Assembly (NCBI RefSeq): GCF_000756815.1
Contig: NZ_CCVW01000004.1
Coordinates: 558,001-622,000 of the forward strand
Length of the DNA: 64,000 bases
Direction of reading: 5' to 3'
Origin: Legionella massiliensis
Lineage (GTDB): Bacteria; Pseudomonadota; Gammaproteobacteria; Legionellales; Legionellaceae
In this document: piece by piece, positions 1 to 8,308 of the stretch
Layout: each line of letters opens with the position of its first letter
How positions within the stretch are numbered: position 1 is the first letter of the stretch
The notes under the pieces: model-generated
Seen by the model: only the letters and a program-made list of their open reading frames with translations
Databases searched by the model: none
What the model was told of the DNA's origin: nothing
Position numbers and translations under genes: made by a program

Positions 1-344
1 TGGAGCTGCTTCTTTTCACTGGTAGTTACAAAGGGGAGGGGAAACCAGGAGCCACTAAATTTTAGTAGATAATCTTGCAGGGTTTTATGAGATTCATGAG
101 GAAATAGGTTAATAACAACAGCATCATCTGCTTCATCTGAATCATTGGCAAAGTGGACGAGATTAAACTCGCTTTGCTGCTTGGTATTAGTTGGATCCAG
201 GGCTAGATGGGTGATATTGCGTGCCAGAATAAAAGAGATGAGCCATTTTATTAATAAATAAGGGAGTTTTAGTGTGGTTAATGCCGCTTTGCGAAAATCA
301 AAAGAAGGTTTATCAAGAACAAAATAGTTATGTTTCTGTTTCAT
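1..344 (-). CDS. Unknown protein, 3' part cut by window edge
   Basis: An open frame starts at an ATG at 344 (first residues MKQKHNYFVLDKPSFDF) and runs about 114 codons without a stop off the left edge, so only the N-terminal part is seen. Residues about 24-40 (LKLPYLLIKWLISFILA) are hydrophobic and could be a membrane or amphipathic segment; the rest is mixed and soluble-looking. I do not recognise the family and assign no function. The frame is real-looking because it is long for this AT content and no competing frame exists. Confidence 0.5.
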   Translation of the reverse strand, partial: MKQKHNYFVLDKPSFDFRKAALTTLKLPYLLIKWLISFILARNITHLALDPTNTKQQSEFNLVHFANDSDEADDAVVINLFPHESHKTLQDYLLKFSGSWFPLPFVTTSEKKQL

Positions 345-450
345 AAAGCGCCATTAGTTTTTTTAGTTGGGTCATTGTAGTTAAGGATTCTTAACGAATT
401 ATTAAGAACTCTACTTGTATTTTTTAATATTATTGTATGGGCTAACACAG

Positions 451-602
451 CCTCGTCATCCAGAGCGCAGCGAAGGATCTCCGGGATTAGCACAGTGCCA
501 CCTTCAGGAGATGCTTACGTCATGTCGAACGTAGAGAGACATCTCCTGAGTGTAGCGCTGTGCTAATCCCGGAGATCCCTCACTATGTTCGAGATGACGA
601 GG
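451..602. repeat. Dispersed palindromic repeat, family A copy 1
   Basis: An imperfect palindrome. It opens CCTCGTCATCCAGAGCGCAG and closes with the inverted form GATGACGAGG, with inner arms GGATCTCCGGGATTAGCACAG and the complement. Family A also occurs at 10866-10947, 13154-13235 and 58105-58186. This copy is longer (152 bp against 82) because it has extra sequence at its centre. It fills most of the 300-bp gap between the first two genes; nothing else is evident there. Confidence 0.85.
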
Positions 603-644
603 TCTTTATCGATGTTTGTCCCATCAGTATGACGGAGTAGTGGA

Positions 645-2024
645 CTACAAAGGCTTTAACTGCTCCAAAGTAGTCGGGATTAATTCTGAAACTGTAGGAT
701 GAATATGAACCGCATCCCTAATTAGCGTATAGGGTTTATCGGCGTACATCACATCAAGAATGGAATGAATGATTTCATCACCGCCGACGCCTAAGACAGT
801 CGCGCCGAGAATTTTTTGGTTTTTGGCATCAACAAGCACCTTAATAAATCCTGTTGGTTCGCCCTTCATGACTGCGCGCTTGACCTGAGTCATTGGTCTT
901 TTAGCAACTAAGACCTCATACCCTGCTTGTTTAACCTCTGCTTCTGTCATGCCACAACGTCCTAAAGGGGGATTGATAAACAGGGCGTAGGTCATTATTC
1001 GATCTGTGACTTTTCGTTTAGTGTTATTAAGAAGATTATCGCTAACAATTTGATAGTCATTATAAGAGGTATGGGTAAAGGCGCCTCGACCATTACATTC
1101 GCCAATCGCCCAGATGTTGGGAACTGAGGAAACAAGGTAGTCATCAACCTGAATCATACCGCGGTTATCAAGTTTAACCTCTGTGTTTTCTAAACCAAGA
1201 TCATCGGTATTGGGTTTGCGTCCAAGGGCAATGAGTACGTGGCTGCCTGAAATCGTTTTTTTCTCATTATCACAGCCAGCATGAGCAAGAAGTGTCGTGC
1301 CAGATTTTGAAAACTCAAGACAGGTTGTATTCAGATGAACATCAATACCTGATTCTTGCATGATAGTTAGCACAGTCTCTGATACATCCTCATCCTCTCT
1401 GGGAATTAAACGGGCTGCCTTTTCAATAACCGTGACCTTTGACCCCAAATAGCAAAAGAGCTGGGCAAACTCAAGACCAATATAACTTCCGCCAACTACA
1501 ATCAGATGTTCAGGTAATTCTTCCAAATCTAGAATGGATGAATTGGTTAAATAATTAATGCTTTCCAATCCAGGCATTGTTGGGACAAAAGCACGGGCGC
1601 CAACATTAATAAAAATTTTGTTGGCGCTTAGGCTTTCATTGTTTACCGAGATTGACCGATTATCTATAAAACGTGCATGGCCGTGATAGACATCAATGTT
1701 AGCTGTGTTTCTAAGCCAGTGCTCTACGCCCTGAGAAGCTTTATACACAACCGCATCTTTACGTGCTTTAACCTTTTGCCAATCAGCCTTAATAGAACCA
1801 GAAATCTCTATACCAAAATCAATGGCTCGTTTGGCCAAATACGCAACCTCTGCGGAGGCCACCAGAGTTTTAGTCGGGATGCATCCTGTATTGACACAGG
1901 TTCCACCAAATTTATTACGCTCAATAAGAGCAGTTTTTAAACCTTCATTAGCTAGCCGGACTGCAAGAGAAGGGCCAGCTTGGCCAGCACCAATAACAAT
2001 GGCATCGTAATGGTTAGTCATCAT
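645..2024 (-). CDS. FAD-dependent pyridine nucleotide-disulfide oxidoreductase, mercuric-reductase-like
   Basis: 459 residues. An N-terminal FAD Rossmann motif GAGQAGPSLA is followed by the redox-active disulfide GTCVNTGCIP, the second (NAD(P)H) dinucleotide fold VVGGSYIGLEFA, the FAD motif AIGECNGRG, and the C-terminal dimerisation motif HIHPTVSE. This order is that of the glutathione reductase/lipoamide dehydrogenase superfamily. The protein is closest in feel to MerA-like reductases without the N-terminal heavy-metal domain. It lacks the C-terminal vicinal cysteines of true MerA, so mercury is unlikely as substrate; the real acceptor is unknown. The start is supported by GGGAG just upstream of two adjacent ATGs. 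It is followed by a short gap and yfhM on the same strand. Confidence 0.85.
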   Translation of the reverse strand: MMTNHYDAIVIGAGQAGPSLAVRLANEGLKTALIERNKFGGTCVNTGCIPTKTLVASAEVAYLAKRAIDFGIEISGSIKADWQKVKARKDAVVYKASQGVEHWLRNTANIDVYHGHARFIDNRSISVNNESLSANKIFINVGARAFVPTMPGLESINYLTNSSILDLEELPEHLIVVGGSYIGLEFAQLFCYLGSKVTVIEKAARLIPREDEDVSETVLTIMQESGIDVHLNTTCLEFSKSGTTLLAHAGCDNEKKTISGSHVLIALGRKPNTDDLGLENTEVKLDNRGMIQVDDYLVSSVPNIWAIGECNGRGAFTHTSYNDYQIVSDNLLNNTKRKVTDRIMTYALFINPPLGRCGMTEAEVKQAGYEVLVAKRPMTQVKRAVMKGEPTGFIKVLVDAKNQKILGATVLGVGGDEIIHSILDVMYADKPYTLIRDAVHIHPTVSELIPTTLEQLKPL

Positions 2025-2084
2025 TGAACTCCCTGTATGCTATCAAGCTTAATTTTAGTTCAAAAATGAAGACATACGAAGGAA

Positions 2085-2132
2085 AACCCCTCATCCACCC
2101 TTCGGGCACCTTCTCCCCAAAGGGGAGAAGGG
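2085..2132. repeat. Short dispersed repeat, CCCCTCATCC...CTTCTCCCC type
   Basis: The stretch has the sequence CCCCTCATCCACCCTTCGGG followed by CACCTTCTCCCC and its partial complement GGGGAGAAGG, giving a hairpin. Related but degenerate copies occur at 19626-19650, 51755-51815 (inverted) and 61776-61806. It lies between two same-strand genes and may act as an attenuator or be inert. Confidence 0.55.
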
Positions 2133-2191
2133 AAAGATCAAAATAATGTAGCCTTGATGCAGCGTAGCGTAATAAAGGTTTTCTTTGGTAA

Positions 2192-5100
2192 CTAACTCCT
2201 TTCCCTAACCTCAATACCACCCGCAGCAGAATTAGCGCGAACATTCGGGTCATACATCGATTCGGCAATAATTGCAGGGACAGTATAGTGTCCTGTGTTA
2301 ATTGCTTTTATACGATAGACAATTTCTCTAGCGCTGGTATCTAAGCCAGTGAAGAATACAACCCGATCTTCCCGAACATCAGCATAATCGATATTGTCTA
2401 AGTGGACTGAGTCACGAACCACCTCAAAGCCGCCGGGCAAGAGATCGACGATGGCGATATTTGATAAATAGGGATTTGCTAGTGAACGAACCTGAATATG
2501 TACCTCAATTTCAGTACCCAGGGTTGTACTGTTAATGACATTGCCTTTGCTATCACGGTATTCACGATAAATTTCAACCCCTTCACTTTGTGCTTTAGTG
2601 GGTAGCTCTTTATCAAAACCTGCTTGTGATAACTGATAGAAGACAGTCTGCGAATTTGGGTTAATAAAGTTAATTTGCTTAACATGTTCATCAATAGCCA
2701 CATTCTCAAAACTATTATCAAGAGCCGTTAAGGTTTTTACCTTGCTGTCAGCAAAGATTTCTTCAATTGAGAAAACGGAGTCGCTGGACGGTGGGTTAGC
2801 ATGTCCGTAGGCGCTTAAGGCCAAACTGCTATAACCAGACAAGACAGTGTTTAATTCAGAACTATTAATTGCCTTGACCAGGTTCATGACCAGCTTGTCA
2901 CCAATAGCTGGCAAGCGACCAGGGAAATGACGTGCAACCAAATAGAGGTATTGCGCGTCAGCTATATTGGCATCATAAAAGTCTGTTGCATTAACGGGTT
3001 TAACCTGGGGTTTGTATTTAGTGATTAAACGATTCGCTTCTCCAGAACTCTGTAGAAGTTGGTAGGTCGCTGCAATATAAGCACCAGTAATTTCTTCTTG
3101 CCATTTTTGCTGTTGATCTTTATCCAGATAAAGCTGCAAGTTAGTCAGATAGTTTGTCGTCACAATCTCATTGCGAGTTAAAACATAAATGGCATAGGCT
3201 TGAATCCTTGCTTTGTCCATATCAGTTGGGGTTTGTCCTGCCAAGTCTCTTAAAAAGCTGAGTCCGGCACTGAATAAATCAGCAGGAATATCGTAATTCT
3301 GCAACCTGGCTTCGGTTAAAAACTGCATTGCATAGACAGAGGCGAAGGTATTGCTAGAATTATCGCCCAGGCCTGGCCAATAACTAAAACCGCCATTAGA
3401 CATTTGGCGCTGTCCAAGCATTTGTACTGTGGCGGCGATTTTATCGTTAATTGCCTTGGTATCACTGGCGAACCAGCTTTGACCTGACATGGCTAGTAAG
3501 GGGAGTGCCTCACTAGTTAACTGCTCAGTACAGCCATAGGGGAAGCCCTCTAGATAGCGCTGTAGACCGGCTACTAAAATCAGCGGGCTGCTTGATAACG
3601 CTGCTTCTACCTTGCGATATTCAGGATAGAGTGAACGTTCGGGTGACAGTGTTTCTTTAGCTGATTGCGTGCTGCCACTAATGATAGAAGTAATAAAGGC
3701 AGTTGCTGGACGTACGCTAAGTGTTGCATCCATTTTTGCGGATTTGTCAGCTGTAGAGGCAACAAAATTTAGGGTAGTGGAACCTAAATCCTCTGTTGCC
3801 CTTAGTTTAAAGTGTAGCGTTTTTTCCTTGCCTTCGGCGATTTCAACCTTTTCAGTGGAGTCACCAATAATTTCAACACCGGCTGTGCTGGTTAGCTGCA
3901 CTGTCACAGGAGCATTATCACCGGAACCCTTGACGTTATTGGCAATGCTGACACTAATCTCAAATTCGTCGCCTGGTGCAACAAAAGTAGGGGCATTGGG
4001 ATTAATGACAAAATTACCGCGAATTTCAGATTTCTTCTCGGTTGCACCAACTGCATCACTAGCTACGGCAACAGCCATGACTCGGAGTGTTCCATTAAAA
4101 TAATCAGGTATCTGATAGCTAAGCTCTCTCTCTGTCGCATCAGTATCGATAATCCCCGACCAGTAAACAACCGGGAGATCGGTCTTACGTTTGAAGGGAT
4201 TAAGATGGCTTGCTAATAATTCTTCACCACCATCGCCACCAACTGCTGAGAGTTCTCTATCCTGAATAAACTTAGGCAGGATCTGATCAACTGTTTGTTC
4301 AGTTATAACTTCCAAAGCATGTTTTTGGAAAAAGAACGCCAGTGGATCCGGGGTCTGGTAGTTAGCCACCTGTAAAATGCCTTCATCGACAGCAAAAACG
4401 ACAATTTTTCCTGGTTTATCGCTCTTATAGCCAATTTTGAAGGTTTCGCCGGGTAAGGCTAGCTTAGGCGTTGTCAAATCAATATGTACTGCCTGATTAT
4501 CATGATCGACAGCGAAGGGCGCTATGCTATAACTCAAGGGGCTAATAAAAATTTCAGGGGAATCCCAATTACGTACAAAGGTCACATTCACATAGCCATT
4601 ACCTTGAAAATCGTCAGGAATGTGAATTTTCTGTACAGAACTGGTACTGTCAGCCTTAAACCACTGCACAGCATAAACCTTATCTCTTTCAATAGTGATC
4701 AAGCCAGCTCCGGTGTATGGCGCTGTAATCTGTAGTTCAATGTCTTCACCTGCCTTGTATTCTTCTTTGTCGAGTTTGATACCAAGCTCGGCATTTTTAG
4801 CCAGGGGTTGCTGGCTTGTTCCCACGACAGAGAATTTGAATTGGCTTAATTCATTGTTGCTGCTGTCCAAAATATTAACCGCAAAGTCACCGATTTGCTG
4901 TGCAGGAAGGTTATAGACAGTACCTTGCTCATTAATGGTAAACGGCTTGGTATCAACTACAGTGGATTGAATAATAGACTGGTACTGATAAGTTCCATCG
5001 GAAGCTTTTACCAAGGTAGTGACAGGATGCAGAGAAACTAACTGAATCTTCAAGCCATCAATTTTCAGCTGAGCCAGTTGCGGATTAACAGCAATAAAAT

Positions 5101-7957
5101 TGACTGAGCGTTGACCGTTTTGTTTTATATAAGCCAGATCACCATCGGGTTTATAACCGATAAAGTAGGGGAGCGGGCTAACTAAGGCAGTTGACTGTGC
5201 AGCAACACTGCGACCGCCATCCGCTTCAAAGCCTTCTGCAAAAAAGGTGAGCTGATAAGTTGCCTTATCAAAACGTTCCAGATGCAAATCAAATTGTGCC
5301 TGACCTTTATCATCGGTTTTGCTATCTGCCAGGGTATCGGTAAATACTTTTGCGGGCTTATTTGGATCCTGCAGAGGATCAGCAAAAATATAATCTGGAT
5401 ACTTAGAGAATTGCACTCGCTTGGGGGCTAACAGAATTTTCGCGCTGACTGTGCGATCGGTTGCTGGGGCACCGTATAAATTCCATAGTTCTACCTTCGC
5501 TTTAAGATCAGTCGGTGATATCCAACCTTGCTTTTGCTCTTGCGAAAAACTTGAACTAATTCGCATTCGATCAGGCTGAAAGTCCGCAACTTTAATCGTT
5601 GTTGAACCTAGAAGACTGTATGGTCGTGAATCTTTAACAATATAAAGACTAACTATATATTGTCCGGTCGGGGACAGATCAGTTGTTGCAAAATCAAGGC
5701 TTAGGAAGCCACTTTCATCCAGGGTAAATTTCTGATCTTTGATAGTAGTACCTCGTGGATCAGTAATTGTAAGCTCGAGGGGTAAACCTGGTGGTTGTGA
5801 TTTTGCATAAGCTTGTTTCACAATCATAGCAATATGAGCTGTATCACCAGGACGATAGATACCTCGGTCAGAAAAGAGATAGGCGCTTAAACTATTGAGT
5901 TCTTGATTAGAACTATAAAGCCCGCCAGTGTCATAGCGAGAATAATTTAACTGACGGTTTGCCTTGTTATAAGGCATAAAGGAAACATCAGAGCCTAAAC
6001 TCGCCAAATAAACAGTAGGTTCACGCTCATCGACAAAATCCTTCAAGCTAGGAAAGTTTGCCCGACCCTGTGCGTCTGTCGTGCGGGTTAATACGCCTAA
6101 ACCATTTTTACCTAAGATAGTAAGGGTTGCATTAGCAACTGGTGTGCCTTGGGTAATTGACTGGACAAACACATCGTGGCTTCCGTCATTATTATCTTTG
6201 ACTACCAAGCCAAGATCGGTAATTAAAACCAGGCGACTCGCATTGACATCAAGCGCTTCATTTTTATCAGCATCCCAACCTGTTGCTTGCAAGAGAAAGA
6301 GCCCCTGTGGGCCGCCAGAATTTGCTGTGGCAGAAAGATACTTAGCGAAATCGAGGGCAGTATATTGCTGTTGGGTTAAATCAGAAGCATTAAACTGCTG
6401 AACTTCAGAAAAGATCTCAGCAATATTCTGCTGATTGAAACTCTGATTAATAAAATAGGGGTTGTTAAAATCACCCTGGGTCTGTGTCACTAATTGGTTA
6501 ACATTTTCAGGTAGGACCCGGGCAAAGTTGAATTTCACTGCGGGTAAACCTCTAACCAAAACAGAGAGCTTTTTCTCACCGCCTAAGGCAAGCAGGGCAC
6601 CTTTGTGTAGGAAGCCAATTTCTTTAGGAAATTCAGGGACTTTAATGATCGCCGTATAGTCATTGCTTAAAACAAAATCACCGAAGCCACGCATCCCCTT
6701 ATCTATTTTTAGATAGATATACTGCGGTGACTGGGCATTAAATTTATAACTATGCAGGGTCGCATAATTGCGATCACTGGGAAGTGCTTGAGTGGTAAGC
6801 GGTTTTGCAAGGGCGAGAATGTTTGACGTTACTTCACCAGGGTTTTGCCATTCATAGTTAGTTTTCTCCGCTTCGGTTGCTGTTGCAGGATAATTTTGCG
6901 GTAAGAGATAAACATGGAGTGATTTATTAATCTCTGGTTCAGTGACGCCAAGCGTGGACTCAACGGTCAAAATCTGCTCTGGTCGATCTTGGTCATTGCG
7001 AATAATTGATGCAGCGGCTGAACCGATTTTCAAATAGTTAGAACTATCAGGAATTAACAGATTTTGGCTTAGATCAGCAGCAAGCTTCGCTGAACCAGTT
7101 GATGATTTGACGCCTTTGCCAATATTTAAAATAAGATAAAGTGAAACCTCAGGGAGACTAATATTTTCTGAATGGATATAGGCAGTTCGCTTGTATTCAT
7201 CGTAGTCGATTGTAAATTGATAATGTTTGGCTTTTAAATCCAGCTTGCCAAATTTGAAGGCTTGCAGCATCAGGTTAGTATTAGCCTCTAAACTTGCGCT
7301 ATCTACAGGAAAGTTAAAGCTGACAGTAGCAACTGCCTGCCTGAGCATGGGATTGACCGGATCCTGATAAAACTTGAACTCAGAAATTTTGCCTTCAAAG
7401 GGTACCGTGGAAAATTCATAGTTATAACTAGCCATCTGCGCAGTTGCGGCAAAGGCATCTTTAGCAAAATGTATTTTATAAGTTTGTCCTGCAGGCCAGT
7501 CTTCGTCGGGGGTAAAGGTCAGGCTGCTATCAGAGTCCCAGACCCATTTGCCAGGTATTGCAGGTGTTAACTCGATGCCCTTGGTCACTTCCTTCCCAAT
7601 CAAATTGAGCGGAGCGACGGATTGATTGACAAATTCCTCCTCGGAACTATTACCAAAACTAATCGATAAGGTATCTGGAACCATCTCTTCGGCTAAGGGG
7701 GTAATTTTGGGTGCGGTAATGGAGGCTTCTATTAATTGGGGTTTGGGTAGGTTTTTATACCAATTATATCCATAGCCTAAGGCGGCCAGCAGTGCAATGA
7801 GAACGCCGGTACTTGTCCAAAACGTCAGCGGACTGCTTTTTGCTTTACTATGTAAGTGAGCAGCCCAAGGTGGGCTGTTCCAGCGAATACGTCCAAATAC
7901 AAGTGAGAAAATAGAGCCAATTTTAGCTATCGCTTGAGAAAAGATTGATTTGTTCAT
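2192..7957 (-). CDS. yfhM: Bacterial alpha-2-macroglobulin, YfhM family
   Basis: 1921 residues, a very large envelope protein. Residues about 48-67 (TSTGVLIALLAALGYGYNWY) form a signal anchor. Next come macroglobulin-like (MG) domains, a bait-like region, and the thioester motif YGCTEQL around residue 1475, followed by the alpha-helical thioester domain (repeated GYPW/GGFSYW-type segments) and a C-terminal receptor-like domain. The CxEQ motif forms an internal thioester that traps attacking proteases; in E. coli the protein works with PBP1C in the periplasm. Here the anchor is a transmembrane segment, not a lipobox. pbpC is its divergent neighbour, which supports the pairing. The weak RBS GAG upstream of the ATG fits low expression. 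Confidence 0.95.
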   Translation of the reverse strand: MNKSIFSQAIAKIGSIFSLVFGRIRWNSPPWAAHLHSKAKSSPLTFWTSTGVLIALLAALGYGYNWYKNLPKPQLIEASITAPKITPLAEEMVPDTLSISFGNSSEEEFVNQSVAPLNLIGKEVTKGIELTPAIPGKWVWDSDSSLTFTPDEDWPAGQTYKIHFAKDAFAATAQMASYNYEFSTVPFEGKISEFKFYQDPVNPMLRQAVATVSFNFPVDSASLEANTNLMLQAFKFGKLDLKAKHYQFTIDYDEYKRTAYIHSENISLPEVSLYLILNIGKGVKSSTGSAKLAADLSQNLLIPDSSNYLKIGSAAASIIRNDQDRPEQILTVESTLGVTEPEINKSLHVYLLPQNYPATATEAEKTNYEWQNPGEVTSNILALAKPLTTQALPSDRNYATLHSYKFNAQSPQYIYLKIDKGMRGFGDFVLSNDYTAIIKVPEFPKEIGFLHKGALLALGGEKKLSVLVRGLPAVKFNFARVLPENVNQLVTQTQGDFNNPYFINQSFNQQNIAEIFSEVQQFNASDLTQQQYTALDFAKYLSATANSGGPQGLFLLQATGWDADKNEALDVNASRLVLITDLGLVVKDNNDGSHDVFVQSITQGTPVANATLTILGKNGLGVLTRTTDAQGRANFPSLKDFVDEREPTVYLASLGSDVSFMPYNKANRQLNYSRYDTGGLYSSNQELNSLSAYLFSDRGIYRPGDTAHIAMIVKQAYAKSQPPGLPLELTITDPRGTTIKDQKFTLDESGFLSLDFATTDLSPTGQYIVSLYIVKDSRPYSLLGSTTIKVADFQPDRMRISSSFSQEQKQGWISPTDLKAKVELWNLYGAPATDRTVSAKILLAPKRVQFSKYPDYIFADPLQDPNKPAKVFTDTLADSKTDDKGQAQFDLHLERFDKATYQLTFFAEGFEADGGRSVAAQSTALVSPLPYFIGYKPDGDLAYIKQNGQRSVNFIAVNPQLAQLKIDGLKIQLVSLHPVTTLVKASDGTYQYQSIIQSTVVDTKPFTINEQGTVYNLPAQQIGDFAVNILDSSNNELSQFKFSVVGTSQQPLAKNAELGIKLDKEEYKAGEDIELQITAPYTGAGLITIERDKVYAVQWFKADSTSSVQKIHIPDDFQGNGYVNVTFVRNWDSPEIFISPLSYSIAPFAVDHDNQAVHIDLTTPKLALPGETFKIGYKSDKPGKIVVFAVDEGILQVANYQTPDPLAFFFQKHALEVITEQTVDQILPKFIQDRELSAVGGDGGEELLASHLNPFKRKTDLPVVYWSGIIDTDATERELSYQIPDYFNGTLRVMAVAVASDAVGATEKKSEIRGNFVINPNAPTFVAPGDEFEISVSIANNVKGSGDNAPVTVQLTSTAGVEIIGDSTEKVEIAEGKEKTLHFKLRATEDLGSTTLNFVASTADKSAKMDATLSVRPATAFITSIISGSTQSAKETLSPERSLYPEYRKVEAALSSSPLILVAGLQRYLEGFPYGCTEQLTSEALPLLAMSGQSWFASDTKAINDKIAATVQMLGQRQMSNGGFSYWPGLGDNSSNTFASVYAMQFLTEARLQNYDIPADLFSAGLSFLRDLAGQTPTDMDKARIQAYAIYVLTRNEIVTTNYLTNLQLYLDKDQQQKWQEEITGAYIAATYQLLQSSGEANRLITKYKPQVKPVNATDFYDANIADAQYLYLVARHFPGRLPAIGDKLVMNLVKAINSSELNTVLSGYSSLALSAYGHANPPSSDSVFSIEEIFADSKVKTLTALDNSFENVAIDEHVKQINFINPNSQTVFYQLSQAGFDKELPTKAQSEGVEIYREYRDSKGNVINSTTLGTEIEVHIQVRSLANPYLSNIAIVDLLPGGFEVVRDSVHLDNIDYADVREDRVVFFTGLDTSAREIVYRIKAINTGHYTVPAIIAESMYDPNVRANSAAGGIEVRERS

Positions 7958-8111
7958 ATATTACTCGACTTGATGTGGAGATAATTGGGGCACGAATATC
8001 TTAACGCATTTGGATGAATTTTACCGTTAGGGGGTAAAAATTTTTATCTTCGCAATGAATTTCTGTGGTTTGACTTGGTTTGTGCAACGGTCAAACCACG
8101 CGGTCGATGCC

Positions 8112-8188
8112 CACTAGATTAAGTTAAGGGCATTTGTCATTCCCGCACAGGCGGGAATGGCAAAACCTTCCTTAAATTAATGGCAGTG
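8112..8188. repeat. MITE-like element, family B copy 1, with exact 11-bp target duplication
   Basis: A 77-bp element with terminal inverted repeats (CACTAGATTAAGTTAAGG and CCTTAAATTAATGGCAGTG). Its centre is a GTCATTCCCGCACAGGCGGG hairpin. It is flanked by an exact direct repeat, CGGTCGATGCC, at 8101-8111 and 8189-8199. The 11-bp duplication is direct evidence that the element inserted by transposition. It encodes nothing. The element sits in the shared promoter region of the divergent yfhM and pbpC genes. Confidence 0.85.
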
Positions 8189-8245
8189 CGGTCGATGCCG
8201 CGGGGATTCGAAGATTATCAATTGAGTAGGATTTAAATAGCTCCG

Positions 8246-8272
8246 AATTCCCGCGGCTTGACCGCGGGATCT
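8246..8272. repeat. Half copy of the CCGCGGCTTG...CCGCGG hairpin (family D)
   Basis: CCCGCGGCTTGACCGCGGGA is a short hairpin related to the arms at 18428-18500, 23542-23630, 44134-44211 and 61866-61900. It overlaps an in-frame TTG upstream of pbpC, so that TTG is repeat sequence and not the true start. Confidence 0.6.
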
Positions 8273-8308
8273 GTATCATGCGCCAGAGGGCTTAGAAACG
8301 ATAAAACA

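Noticed and set aside
645..2024. Calling the disulfide reductase a mercuric reductase (merA)
   Set aside because: There is no N-terminal heavy-metal domain, no C-terminal vicinal Cys pair and no mer operon neighbour.
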